64,000 bases of DNA from Caulobacter sp. (GTDB taxonomy: Bacteria > Pseudomonadota > Alphaproteobacteria > Caulobacterales > Caulobacteraceae): contig JAUSMJ010000045.1 of the NCBI GenBank assembly GCA_030645575.1, positions 55,535 through 119,534 on the forward strand, given 5' to 3'. The stretch's first letter is position 1. Every line of letters begins with the position of its first letter. Made by a program: the position numbers and the translations under genes. The notes below the pieces were generated by a model, which had not been told where the DNA came from, did no database searches, and saw nothing but the letters and a program-made list of their open reading frames with translations. Positions 7,707 to 15,653 of this stretch are shown piece by piece.

Positions 7707-9383
7707 ATGGTGGCCACCATGCCTGACGTCGCCAATCGAAGCCGCGGGGAACTGCGCCGGATCCTGCTTCTGGGTCTGCTGGTCATCGCCATCGTCCTGG
7801 CCGCCGGCCTGGGCGGCATCGCCTTCGCCGCGCTCGCGGTCGATCGGGCCGTGGCGGGCGAAGAGCGGGGCCTGGTGATCCGCACCCTGGACCGCCGCCA
7901 AGCCAAGCTGGTCGAGGACATCACCTCGGCCACCGTCTGGGACGACGCCTACGTCAAGACCGTGCAGGCCTTCGACGCCGAATGGGCCGACGAGAACTAC
8001 GGCGTCTATTACGCCACCTACATGCACCACGACCGGACCCTGTTGTTCGACCCCGGCGACACGGTGATCTATGCGTCCGAGGCTGGCGAGGTGGCCCCGC
8101 CCCGGTCCCTGGGGACCTTCGCGGGCGATATCACCCCCCTGTTGACGGCCCTCCGCCGCGACGAGGTCCTCAATCGGTCCAGCCGGGCTCCAACGCATGG
8201 CCTCAAGGGTGCGACCACCCGCGCCGCGATCGTGCGATCGGGCGGTGAGCTTTGGCTGGTCGCGCTATCGACGGTGATCCCCGAGACGACCAAGGTCGTC
8301 CAGGCCGGCGGCCCGTCCGCGGTGATCGCGTCCGGACGCCGGCTGGACGCCGCCTTCCTGGGTGAGTTGCAGAACGACCTGGGCATTGAAGACGCCCATC
8401 TGCTCAAATCCGGCGAGGCGCCGCGCGGCCCGGTCGCGCCACTGTACGACCAGCGGGGCGGCCAGCTGGGTCGCCTGACCTGGACGCCCTGTCAGCCCGG
8501 CGCCGGCATCCTGAAGGATGCCCTGGCTCCCATCCTGCTGATTATCGCCGCGTTCGCGGTCGCCACCGTCGCCCTGTCGCAGCGTGTCCTGAGAGCACTA
8601 CGGGCCCTGGCCGCCAACGACGCCAGACTCGAAACGGTCCTGGAGGACCTGACCGAGGCGCGCGACCGCGCCGAGGCCGCCAGCGTCGCCAAGTCCCAGT
8701 TCCTGGCCAACATCAGCCACGAGATCCGCACGCCGCTGAATGGCGTCCTGGGCATGGCCCAGATCATGGATCGCGGCGAGCTGGTCCCCGCCCAGCGCCA
8801 GCATCTGGCGATCATCCGGGAATCGGGCGTGACCCTGCTGGCCCTGCTCAACGATGTCCTCGACCTGGCCAAGATCGAGGCCGGCAAGCTGGAGATTCAC
8901 CGAGAGGACGTCGATCTGCGGGGCGTCGTGGCCAGCGCCAGCGGCGCGTTCTCGGGAATGGCCGCCGACAAGCTGCTCAGACTGACCTACGCCATCGAGC
9001 CGGACGCGGCCGATGTCTGGCGGCTGGACGCCATGCGGCTGGGCCAGGTGCTCGCAAACCTCGTCTCGAACGCGGTCAAGTTCACGGCCAGGGGCGAGGT
9101 CTCCCTGCGCGCCTGGACCAGCCCGCGGGGCCTGGAGTTCGCCGTGAGCGACACCGGCGAGGGCATCGCGCCCGACCGCCTGGCCGACCTGTTCGGCAAG
9201 TTCAACCAGCTGGACGCCTCGACCACCCGCCAGTTCGGCGGCTCGGGCCTGGGTCTGGCTATCTGCCGCGAGCTGGTCGAGCTGATGGGCGGCGAGATGG
9301 CCGTCGAGAGCACGGTCGGCCGAGGATCGACGTTCAGCTTCCACCTGCCCGCCGAACGGGGCCGCGGCCGCGTCGCCGCCTGA
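7707..9383 (+). CDS. Membrane sensor histidine kinase with CHASE4-like periplasmic domain
   Basis: 558 residues. TM1 is about residues 19-47, TM2 about 272-292, and between them is a periplasmic domain with the TVWDDAY motif (about 76-82), characteristic of CHASE4 sensors. The cytosolic part has a HisKA box around SHEIRTPLNG with phospho-acceptor H338, then a HATPase_c domain with N box (NLVSNAVKF), G1 DTGEG and G2 GSGLGLAIC. There is no receiver domain, although the HisKA type is of the hybrid-kinase class, so a separate response regulator or phosphotransfer protein is expected; none is nearby. Start could be 7719. The signal is unknown. Confidence 0.85.
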   Translation: MVATMPDVANRSRGELRRILLLGLLVIAIVLAAGLGGIAFAALAVDRAVAGEERGLVIRTLDRRQAKLVEDITSATVWDDAYVKTVQAFDAEWADENYGVYYATYMHHDRTLLFDPGDTVIYASEAGEVAPPRSLGTFAGDITPLLTALRRDEVLNRSSRAPTHGLKGATTRAAIVRSGGELWLVALSTVIPETTKVVQAGGPSAVIASGRRLDAAFLGELQNDLGIEDAHLLKSGEAPRGPVAPLYDQRGGQLGRLTWTPCQPGAGILKDALAPILLIIAAFAVATVALSQRVLRALRALAANDARLETVLEDLTEARDRAEAASVAKSQFLANISHEIRTPLNGVLGMAQIMDRGELVPAQRQHLAIIRESGVTLLALLNDVLDLAKIEAGKLEIHREDVDLRGVVASASGAFSGMAADKLLRLTYAIEPDAADVWRLDAMRLGQVLANLVSNAVKFTARGEVSLRAWTSPRGLEFAVSDTGEGIAPDRLADLFGKFNQLDASTTRQFGGSGLGLAICRELVELMGGEMAVESTVGRGSTFSFHLPAERGRGRVAA

Positions 9384-9552
9384 GGCCGCGGGCTGGACCG
9401 TCCCGCCCGGGGAACGGTCACCGCCGAGCGGCCGACATGATGCGAGCCATGCCGGTCGCCCTGGCTTTTTCGTCGGTTTCACCCGTCAATAGGCGGACCG
9501 CCGGCCGCGACCGCCTTCCATTCCGCTGCGGCGCCGGAGTAAGACGGTTTCC

Positions 9553-11484
9553 ATGGCCAACAAGCCCGAAAGCCCGACCGAGCCCTTCAAGCGCGCCCTG
9601 GCGCACGCCGCCCGCTCGCTCGCCGAGACGCCGGACCTGGAGGTGGTCTTTTCGGGCGACGGACCGTCGCTGTCGGGCAACCGCGCCGTGCTGCCCCATC
9701 CGCCGCGCGACCTGACTTCGAAAGACGCCTCGCGCATCCGCGGCATGGCCGACCAGATGGCGCTGCGGCTGGCGCACCACGACCCGGCGGCCCACGCGAA
9801 GGCCCGTCCGGCCTCGCCGCAGGGGCAGGCGATCTTCGAGGCCATCGAGCAGTCGCGCATCGAGTCGATCGGCGCCAACGCCCTGGGCGGCGTGCGGGCC
9901 AACCTGACCGCCGTGCTGGAGCAGACCATCGAGCGCAAGGGCCTGGCGCGCCTGTCGGATCGGGCCAACGCCCCGATCGCCGACGTCCTGGCCCTGCTGG
10001 TCCGCGAGCGGTTGACCGGCGACGCCCCGCCCGAGGGCGCGAGGGCCGTGGTCGATCTGTTCCGCGAGGAGGTGGAGGCCAAGGCCGGCCCCGACCTCGA
10101 CCGTCTGATGGCCAACCTCAACGACCAGGCCGCCTTCGGCAGGGTGACGCGGGCGATCCTGCGCGACCTGGATCTGGGCGACGCGGATATCGACCAGAAC
10201 GACTCCGGCGACGAGGACGAAGGCGACGAGGACCAGTCCCAGACCAGCGAGAGCGACGACGGGGACGGCGAAGGCCAGACCCCCGACGGCGCCTCGATGG
10301 AGGAGACCGACGGCTCCGACAGCGACTCGCAGGACGGCGAGGAGCAGATGGTCGAGTCCGAGGACGACGCGACCGAGATGAGCGAGGACGCGCCCGAGAT
10401 GGGCGACGGCGCCAAGCCCGCCCGGCCCGACGTCAAGGACGATGGCCGCGCCGAGCCGCCCTACAAGGTGTTCACCACCGCCCACGACGAGGTGGTCGGG
10501 GCCGAGGAGCTGTGCGACGCCGAGGAACTGACCCGCCTGCGGGCCTATCTCGACCAGCAGCTGGCCAGCCTGTCGAGCGTCGTCTCGCGCCTGGCCAACA
10601 AGCTGCAGCGCCGGCTGATGGCGCAGCAGAACCGCTCCTGGAGCTTCGATCTCGAGGAGGGCATGCTCGATGTCGCCCGCCTGCCGCGGATCATCATCGA
10701 CCCGACCGCGCCGCTGTCGTTCAAACAGGAACAGGACACCGAGTTCCGCGACACGGTGGTGACCCTGCTGATCGACAATTCCGGCTCGATGCGCGGGCGG
10801 CCGATCATGGTCGCCGCCGTCTGCGCCGACATCCTGGCCCGCACGCTGGAGCGCTGTGCGGTCAAGACCGAGATCCTCGGCTTCACCACCAGAGCCTGGA
10901 AGGGCGGCGTCAGCCGCGACGACTGGATCAAGGCCGGCAAGCCCGCCGCGCCCGGCCGGCTGAACGACCTGCGCCACATCGTCTACAAGAGCGCCGACGC
11001 GCCCTGGCGGCGGGCGCGGCGCAACCTCGGCCTGATGATGCGCGAGGGGCTGCTGAAGGAGAACATCGACGGCGAGGCCCTGATGTGGGCCCACCAGCGG
11101 CTGATCACCCGCACCGAGCAGCGGCGCATCCTGATGGTCATCAGCGACGGCGCGCCGGTCGATGACTCGACCCTGTCGGTCAACAGCGGCCACTATCTGG
11201 AACGCCACCTGCGCAGCGTGATCACCGAGATCGAGACCCGGAGCCCGGTCGAACTGCTGGCCATCGGCATCGGCCATGACGTGACGCGCTATTATCGCAA
11301 GGCCGTGACCATCGTGGACGTCGAGCAGCTGGGCGGGGCCCTGGTCGAGCAGCTGGCCGGCCTGTTCGAGGACGAGCCCAGGCGGGTGGCCAACATCCGC
11401 GGTCTGCTGGCCGCGCCGCCGGTGACCCAGCCGCCGCCGCCGAAGACCGTGACCTTCAAACAGGTGCGCGAGGCGGTCGGCTGA
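9553..11484 (+). CDS. cobT: Cobaltochelatase subunit CobT
   Basis: 643 residues, full family length. CobT partners CobS (AAA+) in the ATP-driven complex that, with CobN, inserts cobalt into hydrogenobyrinate a,c-diamide in aerobic cobalamin synthesis. The N-terminal region is helical, residues about 207-300 are a strongly acidic linker (D, E, S, Q), and the C-terminal third is a von Willebrand A domain with MIDAS motif D408-N-S-G-S-M. No cobS or cobN is next to it; a phytase-like lipoprotein gene follows with a TGATG overlap at 11482-11485. Family assignment is firm; whether the cell makes cobalamin cannot be told from this window. Confidence 0.9.
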   Translation: MANKPESPTEPFKRALAHAARSLAETPDLEVVFSGDGPSLSGNRAVLPHPPRDLTSKDASRIRGMADQMALRLAHHDPAAHAKARPASPQGQAIFEAIEQSRIESIGANALGGVRANLTAVLEQTIERKGLARLSDRANAPIADVLALLVRERLTGDAPPEGARAVVDLFREEVEAKAGPDLDRLMANLNDQAAFGRVTRAILRDLDLGDADIDQNDSGDEDEGDEDQSQTSESDDGDGEGQTPDGASMEETDGSDSDSQDGEEQMVESEDDATEMSEDAPEMGDGAKPARPDVKDDGRAEPPYKVFTTAHDEVVGAEELCDAEELTRLRAYLDQQLASLSSVVSRLANKLQRRLMAQQNRSWSFDLEEGMLDVARLPRIIIDPTAPLSFKQEQDTEFRDTVVTLLIDNSGSMRGRPIMVAAVCADILARTLERCAVKTEILGFTTRAWKGGVSRDDWIKAGKPAAPGRLNDLRHIVYKSADAPWRRARRNLGLMMREGLLKENIDGEALMWAHQRLITRTEQRRILMVISDGAPVDDSTLSVNSGHYLERHLRSVITEIETRSPVELLAIGIGHDVTRYYRKAVTIVDVEQLGGALVEQLAGLFEDEPRRVANIRGLLAAPPVTQPPPPKTVTFKQVREAVG

Positions 11485-12479
11485 TGCGGCGACGCTGGAC
11501 GGCGATCCCGGGAGCCCTGGCGGCCGTCGCCCTGACGCTGGCCGCCTGCGTCACGAGCCAGGTCAGGCTGCCGCCGACGCCCCTGGCGGCCGGCCCCGCG
11601 ATCGCCATCCAGGCCAGTCCGGTCGCGCTGGACCCCGCCGATCCGGCGCGGACCGCCGTGGGGGACTTCACCTTCGCCGGCGGCGTCGCCCTGACCAGCG
11701 ACCAGACCAGCCGCCTGCACGGACTGTCGGACCTGACGGTCGATGCCGACGGCGACCTGTTATCGGTCTCCGATGATGGCGATCTGCTGGCGGCCCGCCT
11801 GATGCTGGACGCGGCCGGGCGGCTGATCGGGCTGACCGGCGGCGTCATCCGGCCCCTGACGGGCCTGCTCGGCGAGCCCCTGCAGGGCAAGGACTGGGGC
11901 GACGCCGAAGGGGTGGCCCGCCTTGCCGGCGGCGAGCTTCTGGTCAGCTTCGAACGCAATCACCGCATCTGGCTCTATCCCGCCGGCCGCGATGGACGCC
12001 CCGAGGCCGTGGCGGCGCCCCGGATCGCCATGTCCGAGAACGACGGCATGGAGGGGCTGGCCGCCGCCCCCGCCCAGGGGCGCGACGCCTACTGGGTCGG
12101 CGTCGAGCCGGGCAGCCTGTGGCTGTGCCGCCTGAAGGCCGCCTGCGCCGAGGTCACGGGCCTGCCGACGCCGCCCGTCGCCTATCGCCTGTCGGGACTG
12201 ACCACCGGCCCGAATGGCGAGCTGGTCGTGCTGCATCACAGCTATGTCCCGGCCATCGGCTCGCGGCTTATCGTCACCATCGTGCGCGATCCCACGCGGA
12301 CGAAGGAGATCGTGGGCAGCTTCGCCCTGACTCCGCCCCTGGCGGTGGACAATTTCGAGGGGGCCGCGGTGGTCGCCCGGCCCGATGGCCGCTGGCGCCT
12401 CTACCTGCTGTCGGACGACAATTTCAGCGCCACGCAGCGCACGCTGCTGCTGGCCTTCGACTGGACGCCGCCCCGATGA
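11484..12479 (+). CDS. Esterase-like phytase-family lipoprotein
   Basis: 331 residues. A lipoprotein signal peptide has lipobox LTLAAC with lipidated C22, so the protein is probably anchored in the envelope. The remainder fits the Phytase-like (PF13449) beta-propeller: GLSDLTVDADGDLLSVSDDG near 75-95, SENDGMEGLAA near 180, and DNFEGAAVV near 290 are the repeating acidic blade motifs. Members are annotated as esterase-like or phytase-like without proven substrate. ATG overlaps the cobT stop and its own stop overlaps the next ATG (ATGA 12476-12479), implying coupled translation across all three genes. Confidence 0.8.
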   Translation: MRRRWTAIPGALAAVALTLAACVTSQVRLPPTPLAAGPAIAIQASPVALDPADPARTAVGDFTFAGGVALTSDQTSRLHGLSDLTVDADGDLLSVSDDGDLLAARLMLDAAGRLIGLTGGVIRPLTGLLGEPLQGKDWGDAEGVARLAGGELLVSFERNHRIWLYPAGRDGRPEAVAAPRIAMSENDGMEGLAAAPAQGRDAYWVGVEPGSLWLCRLKAACAEVTGLPTPPVAYRLSGLTTGPNGELVVLHHSYVPAIGSRLIVTIVRDPTRTKEIVGSFALTPPLAVDNFEGAAVVARPDGRWRLYLLSDDNFSATQRTLLLAFDWTPPR

Positions 12480-13615
12480 CACCCGCCTGCGTCACCGACT
12501 ATCGAGAGCTAGCCAAACGCCGCCTGCCGCGCGTGCTGTTCGATTACCTCGACGGCGGCTCCTATGCCGAGGCGACCCTGCGGCGGAACGTCGAGGACTT
12601 CGAGGCCCTGGCCCTGCGCCAGCGCGTGATGCGCGACGTCTCGAACATCTCGCTGGAAACCGAGCTGTTCGGCCAGACCATGGCCATGCCGATGGTCCTC
12701 TCGCCGATCGGCATGGGCGGCATGTACGCCCGCCGCGGCGAGGTCCAGGCGATGAAGGCGGCCCGGGCGGCGGGGCTCAACATGTGCCTGTCGTCGCTGT
12801 CGATCTGCGACGTCGAGGAGGTGACGAGGGACGGCGGCCAGGCGCCCTGGTACCAGCTCTACATCATCAAGGACCGGGGCTACATGAAGGAGCTGCTGGC
12901 CCGGGTGACCGAGCTGGGCTGCCCCGTGCTGGCCTTCACCGTCGATCTGCCGGTGCCCGGCGCGCGCTATCGCGACGTGCGCTCGGGCCTGTTCGGGGCG
13001 CAGTCGCCGTTCGTGCCGCTGCAGCGGTTGTGGGACGGCGTGACGCATCTGGACTGGGCGCTGGACGTGATGGTCGGCGGCGGCCCGCACACCTTCGGCA
13101 ATCTCGCCCCGGCCATCCCCGAGGCCAAGGGCGTGATGGAGTTCTGGCCCTGGGTGACGAAGAACTTCGACCCGACCCTGACCTGGAAGGATCTCGACTG
13201 GATCCGCGAGAACTGGAAGGGTCCGCTGGTCATCAAGGGCGTGCTGGACGCCGACGACGCGCGCGAATGCCAGCGCTACGGCGCCGACGGCCTGATCGTC
13301 TCCAACCACGGCGGGCGACAGCTGGACGGGGTGCAGAGCGGCATCCGCGCCCTGCCCGCCATCGCCGACGCGGTCGGCGACGACCTGACCGTGCTGATGG
13401 ACGGCGGGGTCCGCTCGGGCCTGGACGTGGTCAAGGCCCTGGCCAGCGGGGCGAAGGGCTGTTTCATCGGCCGGGCCTGGGCCTGGGCCCTCGCCGGGGC
13501 CGGCGAGAAGGGCGTCGAGCACGTGCTGCAGATCATGCGCCAGGAGATGCTGATGGCCATGGCCCTGACCGGCTGCACGGATGTGAAGGATGCGGGGCGG
13601 GAGCTGCTGGCCTAG
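12476..13615 (+). CDS. lldD: FMN-dependent L-lactate dehydrogenase / alpha-hydroxy-acid oxidase
   Basis: 379 residues, full length of the FMN_dh family. It oxidises L-lactate (or another 2-hydroxy acid) to the 2-keto acid and passes electrons to quinone. Visible motifs are the N-terminal LPRVLFDYLDGG, the FMN-binding SPIGMGGMY (about 76-84), YQLYIIKDRGY, and the catalytic NHGGRQLDG with H278. DGGVRSGLDVVKALASGA is the phosphate-binding end. The start is the ATG overlapping the previous stop. Lactate is the likely substrate from the LldD-like DYLDGG and catalytic region; other 2-hydroxy acids are possible. Confidence 0.85.
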   Translation: MTPACVTDYRELAKRRLPRVLFDYLDGGSYAEATLRRNVEDFEALALRQRVMRDVSNISLETELFGQTMAMPMVLSPIGMGGMYARRGEVQAMKAARAAGLNMCLSSLSICDVEEVTRDGGQAPWYQLYIIKDRGYMKELLARVTELGCPVLAFTVDLPVPGARYRDVRSGLFGAQSPFVPLQRLWDGVTHLDWALDVMVGGGPHTFGNLAPAIPEAKGVMEFWPWVTKNFDPTLTWKDLDWIRENWKGPLVIKGVLDADDARECQRYGADGLIVSNHGGRQLDGVQSGIRALPAIADAVGDDLTVLMDGGVRSGLDVVKALASGAKGCFIGRAWAWALAGAGEKGVEHVLQIMRQEMLMAMALTGCTDVKDAGRELLA

Positions 13616-13683
13616 ATGCGAATAACGCGAGTATTTTTGAAATACAATCTTTACGTCTGCGTTTGATTTGCTACGGTCCAGGC

Positions 13684-13953
13684 ATGGACGCTACATTGCA
13701 CGAGCACCCGGGTCCTGCCCCGCCTGCGGGAAGCAAGGCTGGCCGCAACGAACGCCGCAAGCTGCTGGCCACGCTCGTCAACAACCTCTGCGCGGCGTCT
13801 CTGATTGCGGGGGTCCTGCAACCGGCCCTGACTCTCGTTCGGCAAGAGCGGCCGCTCGTCATCAGCGATGTCATCGCGGCGTTGGTTTTCGGCCTGGCCG
13901 GGCTTACATTACATCTCGTGGGCCGGGCGTTCGTCGTGACGCTGGAGGACTAA
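13684..13953 (+). CDS. Hypothetical small membrane protein, 89 aa
   Basis: Starts MDATLHEHPGPAPPAGSKAG, a soluble N-terminal third, then a basic stretch (RNERRKLLA) and two hydrophobic helices (about 31-47 and 60-80). Family not recognised. The preceding DNA (13616-13683) is markedly more A/T-rich than the neighbourhood and gives a plausible promoter. Only one base separates its stop from the ATG of the following 31-residue membrane peptide, so the two are likely co-translated. Confidence 0.55.
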   Translation: MDATLHEHPGPAPPAGSKAGRNERRKLLATLVNNLCAASLIAGVLQPALTLVRQERPLVISDVIAALVFGLAGLTLHLVGRAFVVTLED

Positions 13954-13954
13954 A

Positions 13955-14050
13955 ATGCTGTTGGCTGCTCTGACGATTCTCGGCGTGTTGGCCATCGGGG
14001 TCGGCATTCCGATCTGGCTCGCCTGGAAAGACGGCCTGCTTAAGAAATAG
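13955..14050 (+). CDS. Very small membrane peptide, 31 aa
   Basis: 32 codons: a single hydrophobic helix (about residues 2-24) ending WLAWKDGLLKK with a positive C-terminal tail. The start is one base after the stop of the 89-aa gene (TAAAATG), which supports translational coupling. It is followed by a strong bidirectional terminator. No family recognised; a partner or regulator of the upstream membrane protein is a guess. Confidence 0.5.
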   Translation: MLLAALTILGVLAIGVGIPIWLAWKDGLLKK

Positions 14051-14076
14051 CCCGGCGCCCTGACGCCCCAACGCAA

Positions 14077-14104
14077 ACGGCCCGCGAGTCTCCCCGCGGG
14101 CCGT
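14077..14104. terminator. Bidirectional terminator between the small membrane pair and rpmB
   Basis: ACGGCCCGCG (14077-14086) pairs perfectly with CGCGGGCCGT (14095-14104). It sits between two convergent units; on the minus strand the stem is followed by TTTGCGTT, on the plus strand by CTGTCGTCTT. Confidence 0.7.
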
Positions 14105-14128
14105 CTGTCGTCTTGAAGCTCGTGGCCG

Positions 14129-14428
14129 TCAGGCGGCGGCGGATTGCTCGGCCAGCTTGGCCTTGATCTGACGCTTGATCTTGAGGGCGCGGGGCGAGAG
14201 CAGCTCGTCCTTGGCCTTGACCATGAAGGTGTCCAGGCCGCCGCGGAAGTCCAGCGTGCGCAGGGCCGCGTTGGTGATCCGCAGCCGGAAGCTCTGACCC
14301 AGCACTTCCGACTGAAGCGTGGCGGGCGACAGGGCCGGCAGGAAGCGGCGCTTGGTCTTGATGTTGGAGTGGCTCACGTTGTGTCCGACCATCGGACCAA
14401 CACCAGTGAGTTCGCAGCGGCGCGACAT
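14129..14428 (-). CDS. rpmB: 50S ribosomal protein bL28
   Basis: 99 residues, the alphaproteobacterial length. It starts [20 protein letters not shown] and carries [10 protein letters not shown] and [12 protein letters not shown], the conserved bL28 blocks that bind 23S rRNA in the large subunit. GAAGG lies 8-12 nt before the ATG. A longer frame upstream is intergenic. It is monocistronic here: terminator downstream at 14077-14104, HxlR gene end upstream. Confidence 0.95.
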   Translation of the reverse strand: MSRRCELTGVGPMVGHNVSHSNIKTKRRFLPALSPATLQSEVLGQSFRLRITNAALRTLDFRGGLDTFMVKAKDELLSPRALKIKRQIKAKLAEQSAAA

Positions 14429-14532
14429 GTAAGCGACCTTCGCAAAAGAATTTCGGGCGCGCGGAAGAGCCTCCCGCACGAGAGCGGCGGGTATAGGGAA
14501 CGAGTCTCCGGGCGTCAAGGTTGGAGAGTCCG

Positions 14533-14871
14533 TCAGCCCTTCCGCGGCAATGCCCCGGCCGCCCACCGCTCGGCGAAGTCGTACAGAGGCAGGACAGCGC
14601 CGAGCAGCTCGCGGCCCAGAGGGGTCAGGTCGTAGCCCCGCGCCCGCTCCAGCCCGACCAGGTTCGCCTGCCGCAGTTCGGTGAGCCGCGCCTGCAGGAC
14701 CGTCGGTGAGACATCGTCGCAGGCCTCGCGCAGGGCCCGCGAGGTGCGCGGGCCGTCCCGCAGCTCCCAGATGACCCGCAGGGTCCAGCGCCGGCCGAGC
14801 AGATCCAGCAGCGCCATGATCGGGCGGCCGGTCTTCGAGCCGCGCACGGGTCGGCCGGACATGGGGGCCAT
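14533..14871 (-). CDS. HxlR-family winged-helix transcriptional regulator
   Basis: 112 residues, one HxlR domain. [20 protein letters not shown] (about 18-37) is the family hallmark helix and strand, followed by a recognition helix in [18 protein letters not shown] (about 55-72) and a wing in RGYDLTPLG. HxlR proteins respond to aldehydes, quinones or other stress. It is divergent from the carboxymuconolactone-like gene with 69 bp between starts, and this gap holds paired operators (14886-14923), so it likely represses both itself and its neighbour. An alternative ATG at 14862 would shorten it by three residues. Confidence 0.9.
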   Translation of the reverse strand: MAPMSGRPVRGSKTGRPIMALLDLLGRRWTLRVIWELRDGPRTSRALREACDDVSPTVLQARLTELRQANLVGLERARGYDLTPLGRELLGAVLPLYDFAERWAAGALPRKG

Positions 14872-14885
14872 GGTCTTGACTCCGC

Positions 14886-14923
14886 TATGAAAATCGTAGC
14901 GATATTGCGCTACGAAAATCGTA
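14886..14923. promoter_or_regulatory. Paired operator sites of the HxlR-type regulator
   Basis: Two copies of TA(T/C)GAAAATCGTA (14886-14898 and 14911-14923) lie 25 bp apart centre to centre; the second has perfect TACGA/TCGTA arms. The segment joining them is itself palindromic: TCGTAGCG-ATATTG-CGCTACGA (14894-14915), 8-bp arms. This fits cooperative binding of two dimers controlling both divergent genes. Confidence 0.65.
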
Positions 14924-14940
14924 ACAAGGAGCCAGGCCCG

Positions 14941-15483
14941 ATGCAAAGGATCAAACCGCTCTCCGCGCCCTACCCGCCCGAGGTCCAGGCGTCCTTCGAC
15001 GCGATCATGCCGGCCGGCGCAGATCCCCTGCTGCTGTTCCGCACCCTCGCCGCCAGCGATCGCCACTGGGGCCGGTTCCGGGCGGCGTCGCTGCTCGATC
15101 CGGGTCCGCTCTGCCTGAGAGCGCGCGAAATCGTCATCGACCGGGTCTGCGCCCGCGCCGGGTCCGAATACGAGTGGGGCGTCCATGTCGCCATCTTCGC
15201 CGCGGCGGCGGGTCTGACGGCCGACCAGGTCCGGGCCACCGTCCATGGCGCGCCGGACGATGCCTGCTGGTCGCCGGCCGAGCGGGCGCTGGTCCGCGCC
15301 GTCGATGCGCTGCATGACCGCGCCACGCTGACCCACGCCGAATGGTCCGGCCTGCGGGCCCATTTTGACGACCCGCAAATCCTCGAGGTCCTGCTGCTGT
15401 GCGGTTTCTACCGGACCGTGGCCTATCTGACCAACGGCCTGGCCCTGACGCCGGAACCCGGCGCGGCCCGATTCCCGGCCTGA
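14941..15483 (+). CDS. Carboxymuconolactone decarboxylase/AhpD-like protein
   Basis: 180 residues with an all-helical CMD-like layout: LCLRAREIVIDRVCARAGSEYEWGVHVAIF (continuous with residues about 57-86) matches the AhpD/CMD helix pair, where ExxxxxH/C..H residues line the active site; here C is seen in VCARAGSEYEWGVH and the second Cys of a classic CxxC is missing. Such proteins act as decarboxylases or peroxidase-like reductases. The ATG at 14941 follows AAGGAGCC, a strong ribosome-binding site. It is probably controlled by the divergent HxlR regulator. Substrate unknown. Confidence 0.8.
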   Translation: MQRIKPLSAPYPPEVQASFDAIMPAGADPLLLFRTLAASDRHWGRFRAASLLDPGPLCLRAREIVIDRVCARAGSEYEWGVHVAIFAAAAGLTADQVRATVHGAPDDACWSPAERALVRAVDALHDRATLTHAEWSGLRAHFDDPQILEVLLLCGFYRTVAYLTNGLALTPEPGAARFPA

Positions 15484-15558
15484 GGCCGGCGCGATCAGCG
15501 GCATTACGGTTGTGGTTAATCGCCGTTAAGATACAATATGTTGCGGTGAACAAATGCC

Positions 15559-15592
15559 GAATCGGACGAGGTCGCTGATTCGGTCATGATTC
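15559..15592 (+). promoter_or_regulatory. Cluster of three GANTC sites upstream of the amidohydrolase
   Basis: GAATC (15559-15563), GATTC (15577-15581) and GATTC (15588-15592) sit in 34 bp, 62-95 bp before the start. GANTC is the CcrM methylation target in Caulobacterales, where such promoter sites can link expression to the cell cycle through GcrA. The functional role is inferred. Confidence 0.3.
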
Positions 15593-15653
15593 GTTTCACC
15601 CCTGTTCGCCGCTATGATCGAGGGGCGTTAACCCCCGGACACGAGGCTCCGCC

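Noticed and set aside
12385..13683. Long rightward frame over the lactate dehydrogenase gene
   Set aside because: It is an alternate frame of lldD; only its end (from 13684) is a plausible gene.
15514..15528. TTAA-N6-TTAA resembling a CtrA site upstream of the amidohydrolase
   Set aside because: Canonical CtrA sites are TTAA-N7-TTAA; the spacer is one base short, so I did not annotate it.
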